Origin: Pirellulales bacterium
GTDB lineage: Bacteria; Planctomycetota; Planctomycetia; Pirellulales; DATAWG01
Direction of reading: 5' to 3'
Length of the DNA: 64,000 bases
Assembly: GCA_036267355.1 (NCBI GenBank)
Contig: DATAWG010000042.1
Coordinates: 80,902 to 144,901, forward strand
The position numbers and the translations under genes were made by a program. Below the pieces are notes generated by a model. It was not told the origin of the DNA, made no database searches, and worked only from the letters and a program-made list of their open reading frames with translations. Below, piece after piece: positions 17,926 to 26,759 of this stretch (positions are counted from its first letter, which is position 1; the number at the start of each line of letters is the position of its first letter).

Positions 17926-18327
17926 TTAAGCACGCTCGCTGATCACGGCCTCGAACGTATGAAACTGAGTCGTCATCAGCGACAAAGCCAGGTTGTATTG
18001 CATCATGTTTTTCGCCAACTCCGACGCTTGTTGCTCGATGTCGAGATTCGTGCCGTCGTGATACACCAGCGTATGTGCCGTGGCGGCGACGGATTGGTAG
18101 GCTTCGGTGGTTTCGTCCGTCGAGCCATCCGATGGATTGCTTTCGGCCGAGCGGCTGGCTTCGACTGCCTCTTTCAATTGCGTTTGAAACATCTCCGGCG
18201 ACAAATCGGCAGCACGATAGCCGGGAGTGTCGATATTGGCAATGTTGCCGGCCAGCACATTGTGCCGGGCGGCGGTAAACCTGACGACGTGTTCCAACAC
18301 CGGGGAATCGAATATCGAAAGCGACAT
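17926..18327 (-). CDS. flgB: Flagellar basal-body rod protein FlgB
   Basis: 133-residue proximal rod protein, the first gene of the main flagellar unit. It has VLAGNIANIDTPGYRAADLS (about 24-43), the family's N-terminal rod motif, and a C-terminal helix (LAKNMMQYNLALSLMTTQFH). A sigma-54-like promoter lies at 18411-18425, about 85 bases upstream of its ATG. Confidence 0.94.
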   Translation of the reverse strand: MSLSIFDSPVLEHVVRFTAARHNVLAGNIANIDTPGYRAADLSPEMFQTQLKEAVEASRSAESNPSDGSTDETTEAYQSVAATAHTLVYHDGTNLDIEQQASELAKNMMQYNLALSLMTTQFHTFEAVISERA

Positions 18328-18410
18328 GGCGGCGGCCGATTGCTAGGACGGAAAACCACGGATTTCAAATTCAGCCGATGCACTCGCCGGCAAGTGCAAA
18401 GAAGCAGCGG

Positions 18411-18425
18411 GCAAGCGGCATGCCG
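18411..18425 (-). promoter_or_regulatory. Sigma-54 (-24/-12) promoter of the flgB operon
   Basis: On the minus strand the sequence is CGGCAT-GCCGC-TTGC. The required GG and GC are 10 bases apart; GGCA and TTGC match the TGGCAC-N5-TTGC consensus. A start near 18399 leaves a leader of about 72 bases to flgB. The sigma-54 activator encoded immediately upstream is the natural regulator. Confidence 0.7.
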
Positions 18426-18616
18426 AAGTTCATGGGCCGAACTTTTGCCGGACCGCCGTAAATCGTTTCGAAATTCATAAGCAGCATTGGCGGCAAATGG
18501 TTCGGTCGCCGATCTTGAATCAGGTCGAAAATCTCATGGATGTCGATGGTGTTCAACTCAACACACGCTAGCAGCAGATTCTGCGCGTTTCGGCCGGCGA
18601 AATCTGCCGGTTCATA

Positions 18617-18666
18617 GGAGTTCAAGCTTTAGCGTCCCGGCGGCAACACGCTCAAGCGTGAACTCC
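18617..18666. terminator. Hairpin after the sigma-54 activator gene
   Basis: Inverted repeat with 19-base arms, GGAGTTCAAGCTTTAGCGT and ACGCTCAAGCGTGAACTCC, separated by 12 bases. The arms pair with two mismatches. There is no T-tract, so it may be a repeat element with terminator-like folding rather than a strict rho-independent terminator. Confidence 0.6.
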
Positions 18667-18707
18667 AACTTTGGTCGCGGACCTGCCGCGTTTTTGCCAT
18701 TGGTTGC

Positions 18708-20261
18708 TTACATTCGGTTCTTTGCTCGCGGTGCGTAGCCATACGCTTTGAGTTTGCCCGAGAGCGTGCGGATTCCGATTCCGAGGGCTTGAGCCGATTT
18801 GGCCCGGTGGCCATCGAAGCGTTCGAGCGTGGCCTCGATCAGCTTCCGCTCCATCTCCTCTAGATTCAGGCTCGGCTCGATGGCTGCGGGCATCGACCCG
18901 ATTGCCGCCGTCGCGAGCCCACTCGTTGTCGCCCCGCTCGTCGCCGCAGGCCGCGGAGCATCGATCAACCAATCGCGCAATTGGTCGGCTGCGATGGGCA
19001 GGCCGAGATTCAGCACGCTCGCGCGGGTGACAATGTTTTCCAACTCGCGCACATTGCCCGGCCAATGGTATTCGACGAGCAATTGCATCGCGTCCGGCTC
19101 CATTTCGCATACCGGCCGGTGCAACCGCTCGGCGGCGCGGCACAGAAAGTACTCGACCAACTGTTGCACATCCTCGCGCCGCTCGCGCAGCGGCGGAATC
19201 GTGATCGGTAGCACGGCAAGGCGGTAGTAAAGATCTTCACGAAACCGGCCGGCCGTCACTTCCTCTCGCAGATGGCGGTTCGTCGTTGCGAGCACGCGCA
19301 CATCGACATCGCGAGTCGTGCTCGAACCGACGCGCTCAAACGACCGCTCCTGCAAGACGCGCAGCAGCTTCGCTTGCAGCGGCAATTCGATCTCTGTGAT
19401 TTCGTCCAATAGAATCGTGCCGCCGTCGGCCAATTCGAAGCGTCCCGTGCGGGGACTCTCAGCGCCGGTAAACGCGCCGCGCTCATGGCCAAAAAGTTCG
19501 CTTTCCATCAAATGGGCCGAGAGCACCGGGCAATTCAGGCTCACCAGCGGGGCGCCGCGACGGTCGCTCGCGGCATGGATGGCCCGAGCGACCAGTTCCT
19601 TCCCCGTTCCGCTTTCGCCCCCGATCAGCACCGTTTCCGACGTGCGGGCCACTTGGGCGATCCGCATCCGCAGGATTTGCATCGACGCGCTTGTGCCGAT
19701 CATCACCGGAGCGCCTGGGCCCGCGGTCGGTTCGATGTTTCCCTTCCGATCGAGCAGGCGGCCATGCTGAATCGCTCGGGCCACCAAGTGCTCGAGCTGA
19801 TCGACGTTGAAAGGCTTCTCGATATAATCAAACGCGCCGTGCCGCATCGCATCGACGGCCGAAGCGACCGAGGCATGGGCCGTCACCATCAGCACCTGCG
19901 CCCCGTGCGGACGCTGCTGCAGGTGATGAATGAATTCCAAGCCGTTCATGCCGGGCATTTGCAGATCGGTGACGATTACGTCGAAACTTTCGCGCTCGAG
20001 CACTTTGATGGCTTCGACAGCGCTGACGAGTGTTTCGACTTGATGACCTGCGCGGCGGAGCACGTCGGCCATCGATTCGCGGGCTTGGCGGTGGTCGTCG
20101 ACCACCAAGACCCGCGCGCCTGAGCTTGCGGCGCTCGATGAAATGGCGCCGGCCGAGTTTGCCGTCGGCGTACAACCGTTCGCAGACGTGGCCACCAACG
20201 GCGCTGCGGCTGGCTGGGCTGGCAAATCCATCGACGGCATGACGCATGGCTTTGTGGTCAT
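18708..20261 (-). CDS. Sigma-54-dependent response regulator (FlrC-type)
   Basis: 517-residue NtrC-family regulator. An Ala/Ser-rich leader (1-48) precedes the receiver domain (about 50-165). Asp99 in DVIVTDLQMPG is the phosphoacceptor and Lys149 in YIEKPF is the conserved lysine. The AAA+ domain has Walker A GESGTGKE (215-222) and the sigma-54-contact loop GAFTGA (262-267). The Fis-type DNA-binding helix at the C-terminus includes HRAKSAQALGIGIRTLSGKL. SD AGGAGG is eight bases before the ATG, directly after the kinase stop (TAA then ATG). The role in flagellar gene control is inferred from the kinase partner, the flanking flagellar genes and the flgB sigma-54 site. Confidence 0.9.
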   Translation of the reverse strand: MTTKPCVMPSMDLPAQPAAAPLVATSANGCTPTANSAGAISSSAASSGARVLVVDDHRQARESMADVLRRAGHQVETLVSAVEAIKVLERESFDVIVTDLQMPGMNGLEFIHHLQQRPHGAQVLMVTAHASVASAVDAMRHGAFDYIEKPFNVDQLEHLVARAIQHGRLLDRKGNIEPTAGPGAPVMIGTSASMQILRMRIAQVARTSETVLIGGESGTGKELVARAIHAASDRRGAPLVSLNCPVLSAHLMESELFGHERGAFTGAESPRTGRFELADGGTILLDEITEIELPLQAKLLRVLQERSFERVGSSTTRDVDVRVLATTNRHLREEVTAGRFREDLYYRLAVLPITIPPLRERREDVQQLVEYFLCRAAERLHRPVCEMEPDAMQLLVEYHWPGNVRELENIVTRASVLNLGLPIAADQLRDWLIDAPRPAATSGATTSGLATAAIGSMPAAIEPSLNLEEMERKLIEATLERFDGHRAKSAQALGIGIRTLSGKLKAYGYAPRAKNRM

Positions 20262-21113
20262 TTACGTTGCCTCCTGTCGGCGGAACGGAATGCGGAGCGC
20301 GAACGCGGCCCCGCCGAGTGGGCTCTCCGACGAACTGATTTCGCCGCCGTGGGCCGCCGCGATTCGCTCGACGATGGCAAGCCCCAGGCCGGTGCCGTTA
20401 CTCTTCGTGGTGAAGAACGGTTCGAACGCCCTTTGCCGCGCCTCGGGTGAGAGCCCCGGCCCGCTGTCGGCCACTTCGATCGATAGATCCGAGGGGCTCG
20501 TCGATGCTTTGACGACGAGTTGTCCGCCCTCGGGCATCACATCCAGGGCATTCAGCAGAAGATTCAAGATCGCCCGGCGGATCATATCGCGATCGGCGAC
20601 GACCACTTGCCCTGTGGCAGCGTCAAGCCGCGATTGGATTCCTTGCGCGGCGAACTGCGGCGCGAGCGAACCGACGATGTCTTCAAGCAATTCGCGAATC
20701 GCGAACGGTTGCCGTTGCGGGTCGCGGTCGGCGGTGAAATTCAGCAAATCGCTTACCGTGGCATCCAAGGCCGTGAATCCGGCAGCGATCTTATCGACCA
20801 ACTCGCGATTGCCCTCGTCGGCCGATATGCTGCGCCGCAGCAAGCTCAAGTAGAGCGTGACGGGAACGAGGCTGTTGCGAACCTCGTGGGCGATGTGCGA
20901 TGCCATCTGGCCCAAATCGGCGAGGCGATTTTTGCGGGCCAACTCGCGATTCTTGACCTCCAGCTCCTGCGTGAGCCGCTGCACTTCCGAACGAAGCGCT
21001 TCGTGTGTCTGCTCGAGGCGCACGGTGGCTCCATGCCATGCCGCCAGCACCGTTTGCAGATCGGCGCTGCCGTCGAGCGGCAGCGGTTCGAAAATGGTTG
21101 CCGCTTGCGTCAT
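20262..21113 (-). CDS. Flagellar sensor histidine kinase (FlrB-type)
   Basis: 283-residue soluble kinase without visible membrane segments. After a coiled-coil stretch (about 35-66) comes the HisKA helix with His76 in ASHIAHEVRNSL. The catalytic domain follows, with the N-box NLLLNALD, the G1 motif DSGPGLS and G2 GTGLGLAIVERIA. There is no PAS or ligand domain, so the signal it senses is unknown. The ATG at 21113 is four bases past the FlgN-like stop and the upstream in-frame extension overlaps that gene. It precedes its likely cognate regulator with no gap. Confidence 0.86.
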   Translation of the reverse strand: MTQAATIFEPLPLDGSADLQTVLAAWHGATVRLEQTHEALRSEVQRLTQELEVKNRELARKNRLADLGQMASHIAHEVRNSLVPVTLYLSLLRRSISADEGNRELVDKIAAGFTALDATVSDLLNFTADRDPQRQPFAIRELLEDIVGSLAPQFAAQGIQSRLDAATGQVVVADRDMIRRAILNLLLNALDVMPEGGQLVVKASTSPSDLSIEVADSGPGLSPEARQRAFEPFFTTKSNGTGLGLAIVERIAAAHGGEISSSESPLGGAAFALRIPFRRQEAT

Positions 21114-21117
21114 ACGA

Positions 21118-21570
21118 TTAGCCTTCGGAAGAAAGGTCGAGTTGACGCCGTTCATTTTGTGGCGGCTGCGCGTACGCGTGCCGCACTTGCGAAGCCTGAT
21201 GCAGTCCTTGCAACTGCAATGCCGCTTCGTCGCGCCGCAGCGCAAGCCGCGATTCGCCGGTGCGCTCCGCTTCGAAAATTTCCGTTCGTAGCGTCTCACA
21301 CTCCGCCGCGATCCGCGCGCACCGATCGCGATCGCCGGCCGAGCGCCAAATGCGAGTTTCCGGGTCTTGGGCGCGGAATGGATCGAGCTGCCGTTCGATC
21401 GATTGGAGTTCGGTCAATATTTTTTGTTTGCTCGCCAACAGTTTCAACAGTTGCGTCAGATCGTTGACCTCGATCAACTCCAATTGTTTGCGGCCCAACT
21501 GCCGCACTTGCGACAGCAGATGATGCTTTCTGCCGATCAGATCGGCCAAGATTTCGGTATCGAAAGGCAA
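21118..21570 (-). CDS. FlgN-like flagellar export chaperone (probable)
   Basis: 150-residue helical protein starting from a TTG. Repeated Leu/Gln/Glu-rich helices (EILADLIGRKHHLLSQVRQL and KLLASKQKILTELQSIERQL) resemble the FlgN/FlhN family of chaperones for hook-filament junction proteins. No ATG is available in the frame, and an in-frame TGA at 21601-21603 limits the extent. A G-rich repeat precedes the TTG, with no clear ribosome-binding site. It is first in the set flgN-kinase-regulator. FliT or another helical chaperone is the alternative. Confidence 0.55.
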   Translation of the reverse strand: MPFDTEILADLIGRKHHLLSQVRQLGRKQLELIEVNDLTQLLKLLASKQKILTELQSIERQLDPFRAQDPETRIWRSAGDRDRCARIAAECETLRTEIFEAERTGESRLALRRDEAALQLQGLHQASQVRHAYAQPPQNERRQLDLSSEG

Positions 21571-21600
21571 GGGTGAGGGTGAGGGGTTAGAGTGAGGGAG
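21571..21600. repeat. G-rich GTGAGGGGTTAG repeat before flgN
   Basis: Plus-strand run of gggtgagggtgaggggttag followed by agtgagggag, directly upstream of the TTG start of the chaperone-like gene. Same family as 4579-4710 and 13261-13295. Confidence 0.65.
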
Positions 21601-21623
21601 TCAGACCGGAAGACGGAAAACAT

Positions 21624-24101
21624 TTATAGGTTGGCGTACCAGTTTAGGACTCGACTCCATTCGTCGCGGTTGTAGAGCGTCGTATCGGCGAATTTGGCCC
21701 CGGGGCTGATCCGCTCCAGCATCACCTTGGCCTGCGCCATCGTGTTGCGCGCTTCGTCGGGTTTGCCCAAGCGGCGATAGCAGGCGGCGATTTGCATCAG
21801 GGCTTCGAGCACGATCGGCTGACGCTGATAGTGGTTTGTCGCGGCAGAATAGGCATGGATGGCGTCTTCGAAACGGCCCATTTCGAAGAGCGTCGAGCCG
21901 CGGGCGAAATAACAGTTTCGCAAGATCGATTGCTCCAACGTATCGAGCTGGCGCTGCTCCTGCCGAAGATTGAGGAGCTCTTCCACTTTCTCATACTGTT
22001 CGAGGGCGGCAGAAAGAAGTTGCTGCATTTCTTTGGCGTGATCGATGCGCGACGTTTCGATCGCGTCGGTTTCCAATTTCTCGCGCGGCACTTTTGCGCT
22101 GCGGCGATAGGCCTCCGCCACGAGATAGCGGGCCTCAATCTGATTTGGCGAATCCGGATACCGCTCGACGAATTCCTCCAATTTGGGAATCGCCTCGGCA
22201 TCACGCCCTTCCGATTGCAACAGATTACCGTAGGCAAACAGAGAATCGCGCCACTCGAAGCTCTTCGGCGTCAGATAGCCGTCGTCGAGATTCGCGAGCA
22301 GCAGGCGTTCGGCCTCCTTCATGTTTCCTTTGTCGATCTGCGCCTTTGCGGCCAAAAGCCGCGCTCGATAGGCGGCCGAATCCGAGGGATAGACGGCGAT
22401 GCATTCGCCGAGGGCGTCGAGCGCTCGGTCGTAACGCCGAAGCGACAATTCCGCTTCGCCGAGGTTCAGCAGTGCCCGCGGACGGCGATGGCGCAATTCG
22501 TATCGCAGATATTCATCGAGCATGCGCACGGTGCCGCGGAAATCGTGGCCCGCGAGCAGGCATTCGGCGCTATTCCATACATCTTCGGTGTACGTCCGCG
22601 TGGCCAATTGAAGTTCGGCGAGTTGAGCATAGGCTCCGCCGGCTTGGCGCAATTCGGCTCGAGCGTGGCGGGCAATTTCCCGGCCTTCGACGCCGGCTGC
22701 ATGTTCGGCCTGATCGCCCAACAGCGAGGCCCAGGCCTCGTGCGCCTGGGCGATCAATTCCACTTGCCGCTCGCGCGGAAACAAGGGAAACGTCGTCGAC
22801 GCCAAATCGATCGCCTGTTGATATTTGCCCGACTTCAAATAGGCTTGATACGCCTCGGCCAAGCGGACGCGGAGGTCATCCAGCGAGAGGATCGAATTGT
22901 GATATTCAGCCGGGTCGCCGACGGCCTCGACGGCCCGGCGATAGGCGGCGGTCGCATCGGTGTCTTGATCGAAGCGTCGCAGCAGGTCGGCTTCTTGAAA
23001 CGCCGAGGCGACGCCTTCGATGCTATCGGGATAGCCCTTGCGAATGCGGCGGAACTGATCGAGAGCGGCATGATTGTCGTTCATCGACAGGAAGCATTCG
23101 CCGATGAGGTACATCGATTGTGGCACGACGCGTTCGGCAGAGCTGCCGCGGTTTTGGGCCTTGCGGAGCGTGGCGATGGCGTCGCGAAATTGCTTTTCGA
23201 CCGCGCGGCGGGCGTCGGCCGTGGCGCCGGCGGGCAGAGCGGCTTTCGCTTTTTCCGCGGCCTGCTTGAGAAGTTGGCCGCGGAGAACGATCGCATCGGT
23301 GAACGAGGCTGAATCCGGCGGAATCTTTTCCAACAACGCCAAGCACGCTTCCTTTCGGCCGCTCTTGAAGAGGATCTGCCCCTTGGCCAGCAGCCCCTGA
23401 TCCCGCTCGGCGGGCGAAAGGCCTTTGTCGGCCAGATATTGATCGATCTGCGCCATCGCTTTTTTCAAAACCGAGGGCGAGCCGTTTTGATAAGCGACGG
23501 CTGCAAGCCAGTGGAGTTCACGAGCATCATCGGGATCGCCGGCAAGCGCCTCTTCGAGCACTTTGCGGCTGGCGTTGTATTGCCGGCTGAGACAGAGACT
23601 TTTTCCTAAGAGGAACAAGCCCTGCCCCTCGCGGTCGAGCGGAAAGCCCATGCGGTGCGATTCTTCCAGATAGTGAGATGCGACGAGATAATAGCGTCGC
23701 TGGTCTTCCTCCCAGAGCGTGTCGGCTTGCATCGCCTCCGCGGCGCCAAGGATGAACGCCGGACTGCTGGCTTGTTCGTCCGTCAGATCGGAATTGCGCG
23801 CCAAATGTGCTTGCCGCTTGGCTTCGAAATAAGCGCCGCGGTCGAGCGCGGCCCAGGCCCTGCCCAAGTAATCTTCCTTCGCAGCCGGTCCGTTCGACTT
23901 GGCCGCCTTGTAATGCAACCAACCGACGACGAGGATTAAATTGGCGGCGACGGTGAGCCCGCCGAACAGCACGGCAAGCCGCGTGCGACGCGAGACCTTT
24001 CCCAGTCGGGCCCGAACGCCGGCCAACAGCCGGGCCGACATTCCGCCGGCCGGCTGCTCCGCTTTCGGAGCGGCGTCTTTTTTTGGCTGTTTGCGTTCCA
24101 T
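21624..24101 (-). CDS. Membrane-anchored TPR protein of unknown function
   Basis: 825-residue protein. A basic cytoplasmic N-terminus (1-40) is followed by a single membrane helix (about 42-60, AVLFGGLTVAANLILVVGWL). The remainder consists of helical TPR-like units (for example ALLNLGEAELSLRRYDRALD and RRLGKPDEARNTMAQAKVML), suggesting an extracytoplasmic or periplasm-facing scaffold. Sites that would give an enzyme function are absent. It ends about 54 bases before the flgN-like gene on the same strand and might be co-transcribed with the flagellar regulators, but no direct evidence links them. Confidence 0.85.
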   Translation of the reverse strand: MERKQPKKDAAPKAEQPAGGMSARLLAGVRARLGKVSRRTRLAVLFGGLTVAANLILVVGWLHYKAAKSNGPAAKEDYLGRAWAALDRGAYFEAKRQAHLARNSDLTDEQASSPAFILGAAEAMQADTLWEEDQRRYYLVASHYLEESHRMGFPLDREGQGLFLLGKSLCLSRQYNASRKVLEEALAGDPDDARELHWLAAVAYQNGSPSVLKKAMAQIDQYLADKGLSPAERDQGLLAKGQILFKSGRKEACLALLEKIPPDSASFTDAIVLRGQLLKQAAEKAKAALPAGATADARRAVEKQFRDAIATLRKAQNRGSSAERVVPQSMYLIGECFLSMNDNHAALDQFRRIRKGYPDSIEGVASAFQEADLLRRFDQDTDATAAYRRAVEAVGDPAEYHNSILSLDDLRVRLAEAYQAYLKSGKYQQAIDLASTTFPLFPRERQVELIAQAHEAWASLLGDQAEHAAGVEGREIARHARAELRQAGGAYAQLAELQLATRTYTEDVWNSAECLLAGHDFRGTVRMLDEYLRYELRHRRPRALLNLGEAELSLRRYDRALDALGECIAVYPSDSAAYRARLLAAKAQIDKGNMKEAERLLLANLDDGYLTPKSFEWRDSLFAYGNLLQSEGRDAEAIPKLEEFVERYPDSPNQIEARYLVAEAYRRSAKVPREKLETDAIETSRIDHAKEMQQLLSAALEQYEKVEELLNLRQEQRQLDTLEQSILRNCYFARGSTLFEMGRFEDAIHAYSAATNHYQRQPIVLEALMQIAACYRRLGKPDEARNTMAQAKVMLERISPGAKFADTTLYNRDEWSRVLNWYANL

Positions 24102-24618
24102 CGCCTACAGGCTTTGATCAGCCTTCTCCAGCCGGCCTTCCTTGGCCGGCGATTTCGCTCGGCTGCATTTCACGTCCGGATCACGGATGATTCGTTCCAC
24201 CGCTTCTGCGAGTGAGGGCAGGGCCGTCCTTTAGCTCAGCCGCGGATTGCAGCGGCCGAACAATGCTTTTCGACCGGGCTTGGCGCGTGCGACACAATCT
24301 CAAGCGGAAATCTGCGCGTGTCACCTGCGCGAAGCAAACGTCCGGTGATGTCCGAATCACAGCGCCACGAACGCGGCACAAAATAAGACGAGACAAATCG
24401 GGCCGGGTTTGTACACGAATGGCCGACCGGATGTCAATGCTCTTTGTGCCGCCGGTTGCCGCCGGGATCGGTAGATCGGCAGCAACGGCAACTTGGAAAG
24501 CGTGGGCGATGCTGGAAGGCAAGCGCGCCCGTTTTGGCGTGCGACGCGCGAAACCGCAAGCGAGCGACGTTGCGAGCAAAGATGGCCGAGCAAGTCGGCT
24601 TGCGTCGGTCGCAAGCTC
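24102..24618. other. Intergenic region with hairpin and repeat copy
   Basis: About 517 bases without a credible gene. A hairpin GCCGGCC-ttcctt-GGCCGGC lies at 24131-24150 just upstream of the TPR gene start. Copy 2 of the GCGAAACCGCAAGCG repeat lies at 24548-24562, followed by further cttgcg strings up to 24616. Open frames here look like chance readings of GC-rich DNA. Confidence 0.55.
24548..24562 (+). repeat. Interspersed repeat GCGAAACCGCAAGCG (copy 2)
   Basis: Exact copy of the 15-base string described at 15127, in the gap upstream of the TPR gene. Confidence 0.8.
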
Positions 24619-25455
24619 TTACCCCTTGGCACGGAGGCCTTCCCGGGCGCCGGTTACCTGTTCCATCAGCCAACGATCCATATCGGCGAGCATTTGGGGT
24701 GTGAGCGCGTCGTCGCCGGGATACTCGCGCAGCACGACCGACATGCCGGCAGTGTGAAGGAGTCGCAGATCGTGGCAGACCGTCTCCGTCGGATAAAGGC
24801 TGCCGGCGCGGCAGCATGCGATAAACACCTCCAACCGGCGCACGTCGTGCAGTTGGGCAAGCGGAGACCGGCCGCTGGGGAATGGCCCGGACAGCGATAA
24901 TACGCCGGCAAAACATTGTGGATTGCGCAGAGCGATGCGAAAAGCCATCGTTCCGCCCGAACCATAACCTGCGAGAAAGCAGCGGTCTGGCGCGACGTGG
25001 AATTTCTCGGCGGCCGCATCCAAGCATTCCATCACGCGCAACTCGGCAGCCTGGATGTGTCCTTCGGTTTGTCGCCAACCGTGGCCGGCCGCGGAAGCGG
25101 CATCGACGGAAGCGCTCGCATCTGAAATCGTGGCAGTTGCCACCGTTGCTATCTTGCCCGGTGCGATCGCGGCCGCGCCATTCGGAGCCACGATCGTGCC
25201 GCGCGGCGCCACGGCCACGTAGTTTCGCAAGCTGATTGACGGCATAATGCGCCGCAATTGCTGCTCGTCGTGGCCCGGTCCGTGCAGCCAGACCAGAAGC
25301 GGATAGGCGTAATTCGGTTCATAATGCAGCGGTGCGAAAAGAGAATAGGGCCCGCGGCCCGAAATCGCCGGCCTCTTTGCCGGAAGCATAACTCCAACTC
25401 CTGAAACGCTCGATAACGGATTCGCGAGGGCTGATTCCGGTCGGATGCGATTCAT
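24619..25455 (-). CDS. Alpha/beta-hydrolase (phospholipase/carboxylesterase type), probably inactive
   Basis: 278-residue alpha/beta-hydrolase fold protein related to dienelactone hydrolase, phospholipase or carboxylesterase families. The nucleophile elbow GYGSGG is present (Ser166). In relatives the catalytic Asp follows as GxxDxxYP and the His as GGH or DGH. Here the matching segments read CRAGSLYP (about 215-222) and PGDDALTP (about 246-253), so both Asp and His look replaced. ATG 25455 was chosen because the upstream in-frame GTG start gives only an unsupported 13-residue extension. Substrate unknown; possibly a binding protein or a pseudoenzyme. Confidence 0.75.
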   Translation of the reverse strand: MNRIRPESALANPLSSVSGVGVMLPAKRPAISGRGPYSLFAPLHYEPNYAYPLLVWLHGPGHDEQQLRRIMPSISLRNYVAVAPRGTIVAPNGAAAIAPGKIATVATATISDASASVDAASAAGHGWRQTEGHIQAAELRVMECLDAAAEKFHVAPDRCFLAGYGSGGTMAFRIALRNPQCFAGVLSLSGPFPSGRSPLAQLHDVRRLEVFIACCRAGSLYPTETVCHDLRLLHTAGMSVVLREYPGDDALTPQMLADMDRWLMEQVTGAREGLRAKG

Positions 25456-25626
25456 AGGCACCTGTTCTGCTGCGTTTCGAGAGCGGAACACCACGAGTCT
25501 GGACTCTAACTTAGCCGGTCGATCGCTGTCAACGCCGCGCGAAATGCTAGCATCGCCGCGTTAGCCGCGACCGGCCGACTGCGTGAGGACCGAAGCCGGC
25601 TCGCGATTCCGCGGCAAGCAAGGCCA

Positions 25627-26721
<1,095 letters not shown>

Positions 26722-26759
26722 TCAGGTGGGGCGCCAATTAGGTCGGACGTCAATTTTGT

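Larger units (their letters stand above)
18328..18707. other. Regulatory intergenic region between the sigma-54 activator gene and flgB
   Basis: About 380 bases. It holds a hairpin (18617-18666) just past the regulator stop and a sigma-54 promoter candidate (18411-18425) before flgB. A TTG-started 84-residue open frame covers 18371-18625 but begins inside the hairpin, has no ribosome-binding site and no recognisable domain, so it is not called as a gene. Confidence 0.65.

Noticed and set aside
18371-18625. 84-residue minus-strand open frame between the sigma-54 activator gene and flgB
   Set aside because: It starts with TTG inside a hairpin, has no ribosome-binding site or family motif, and lies over the sigma-54 promoter candidate.
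24181-24632. Several open frames upstream of the TPR gene
   Set aside because: They are GC-rich chance frames on both strands, lacking motifs and ribosome-binding sites, and overlap a repeat.
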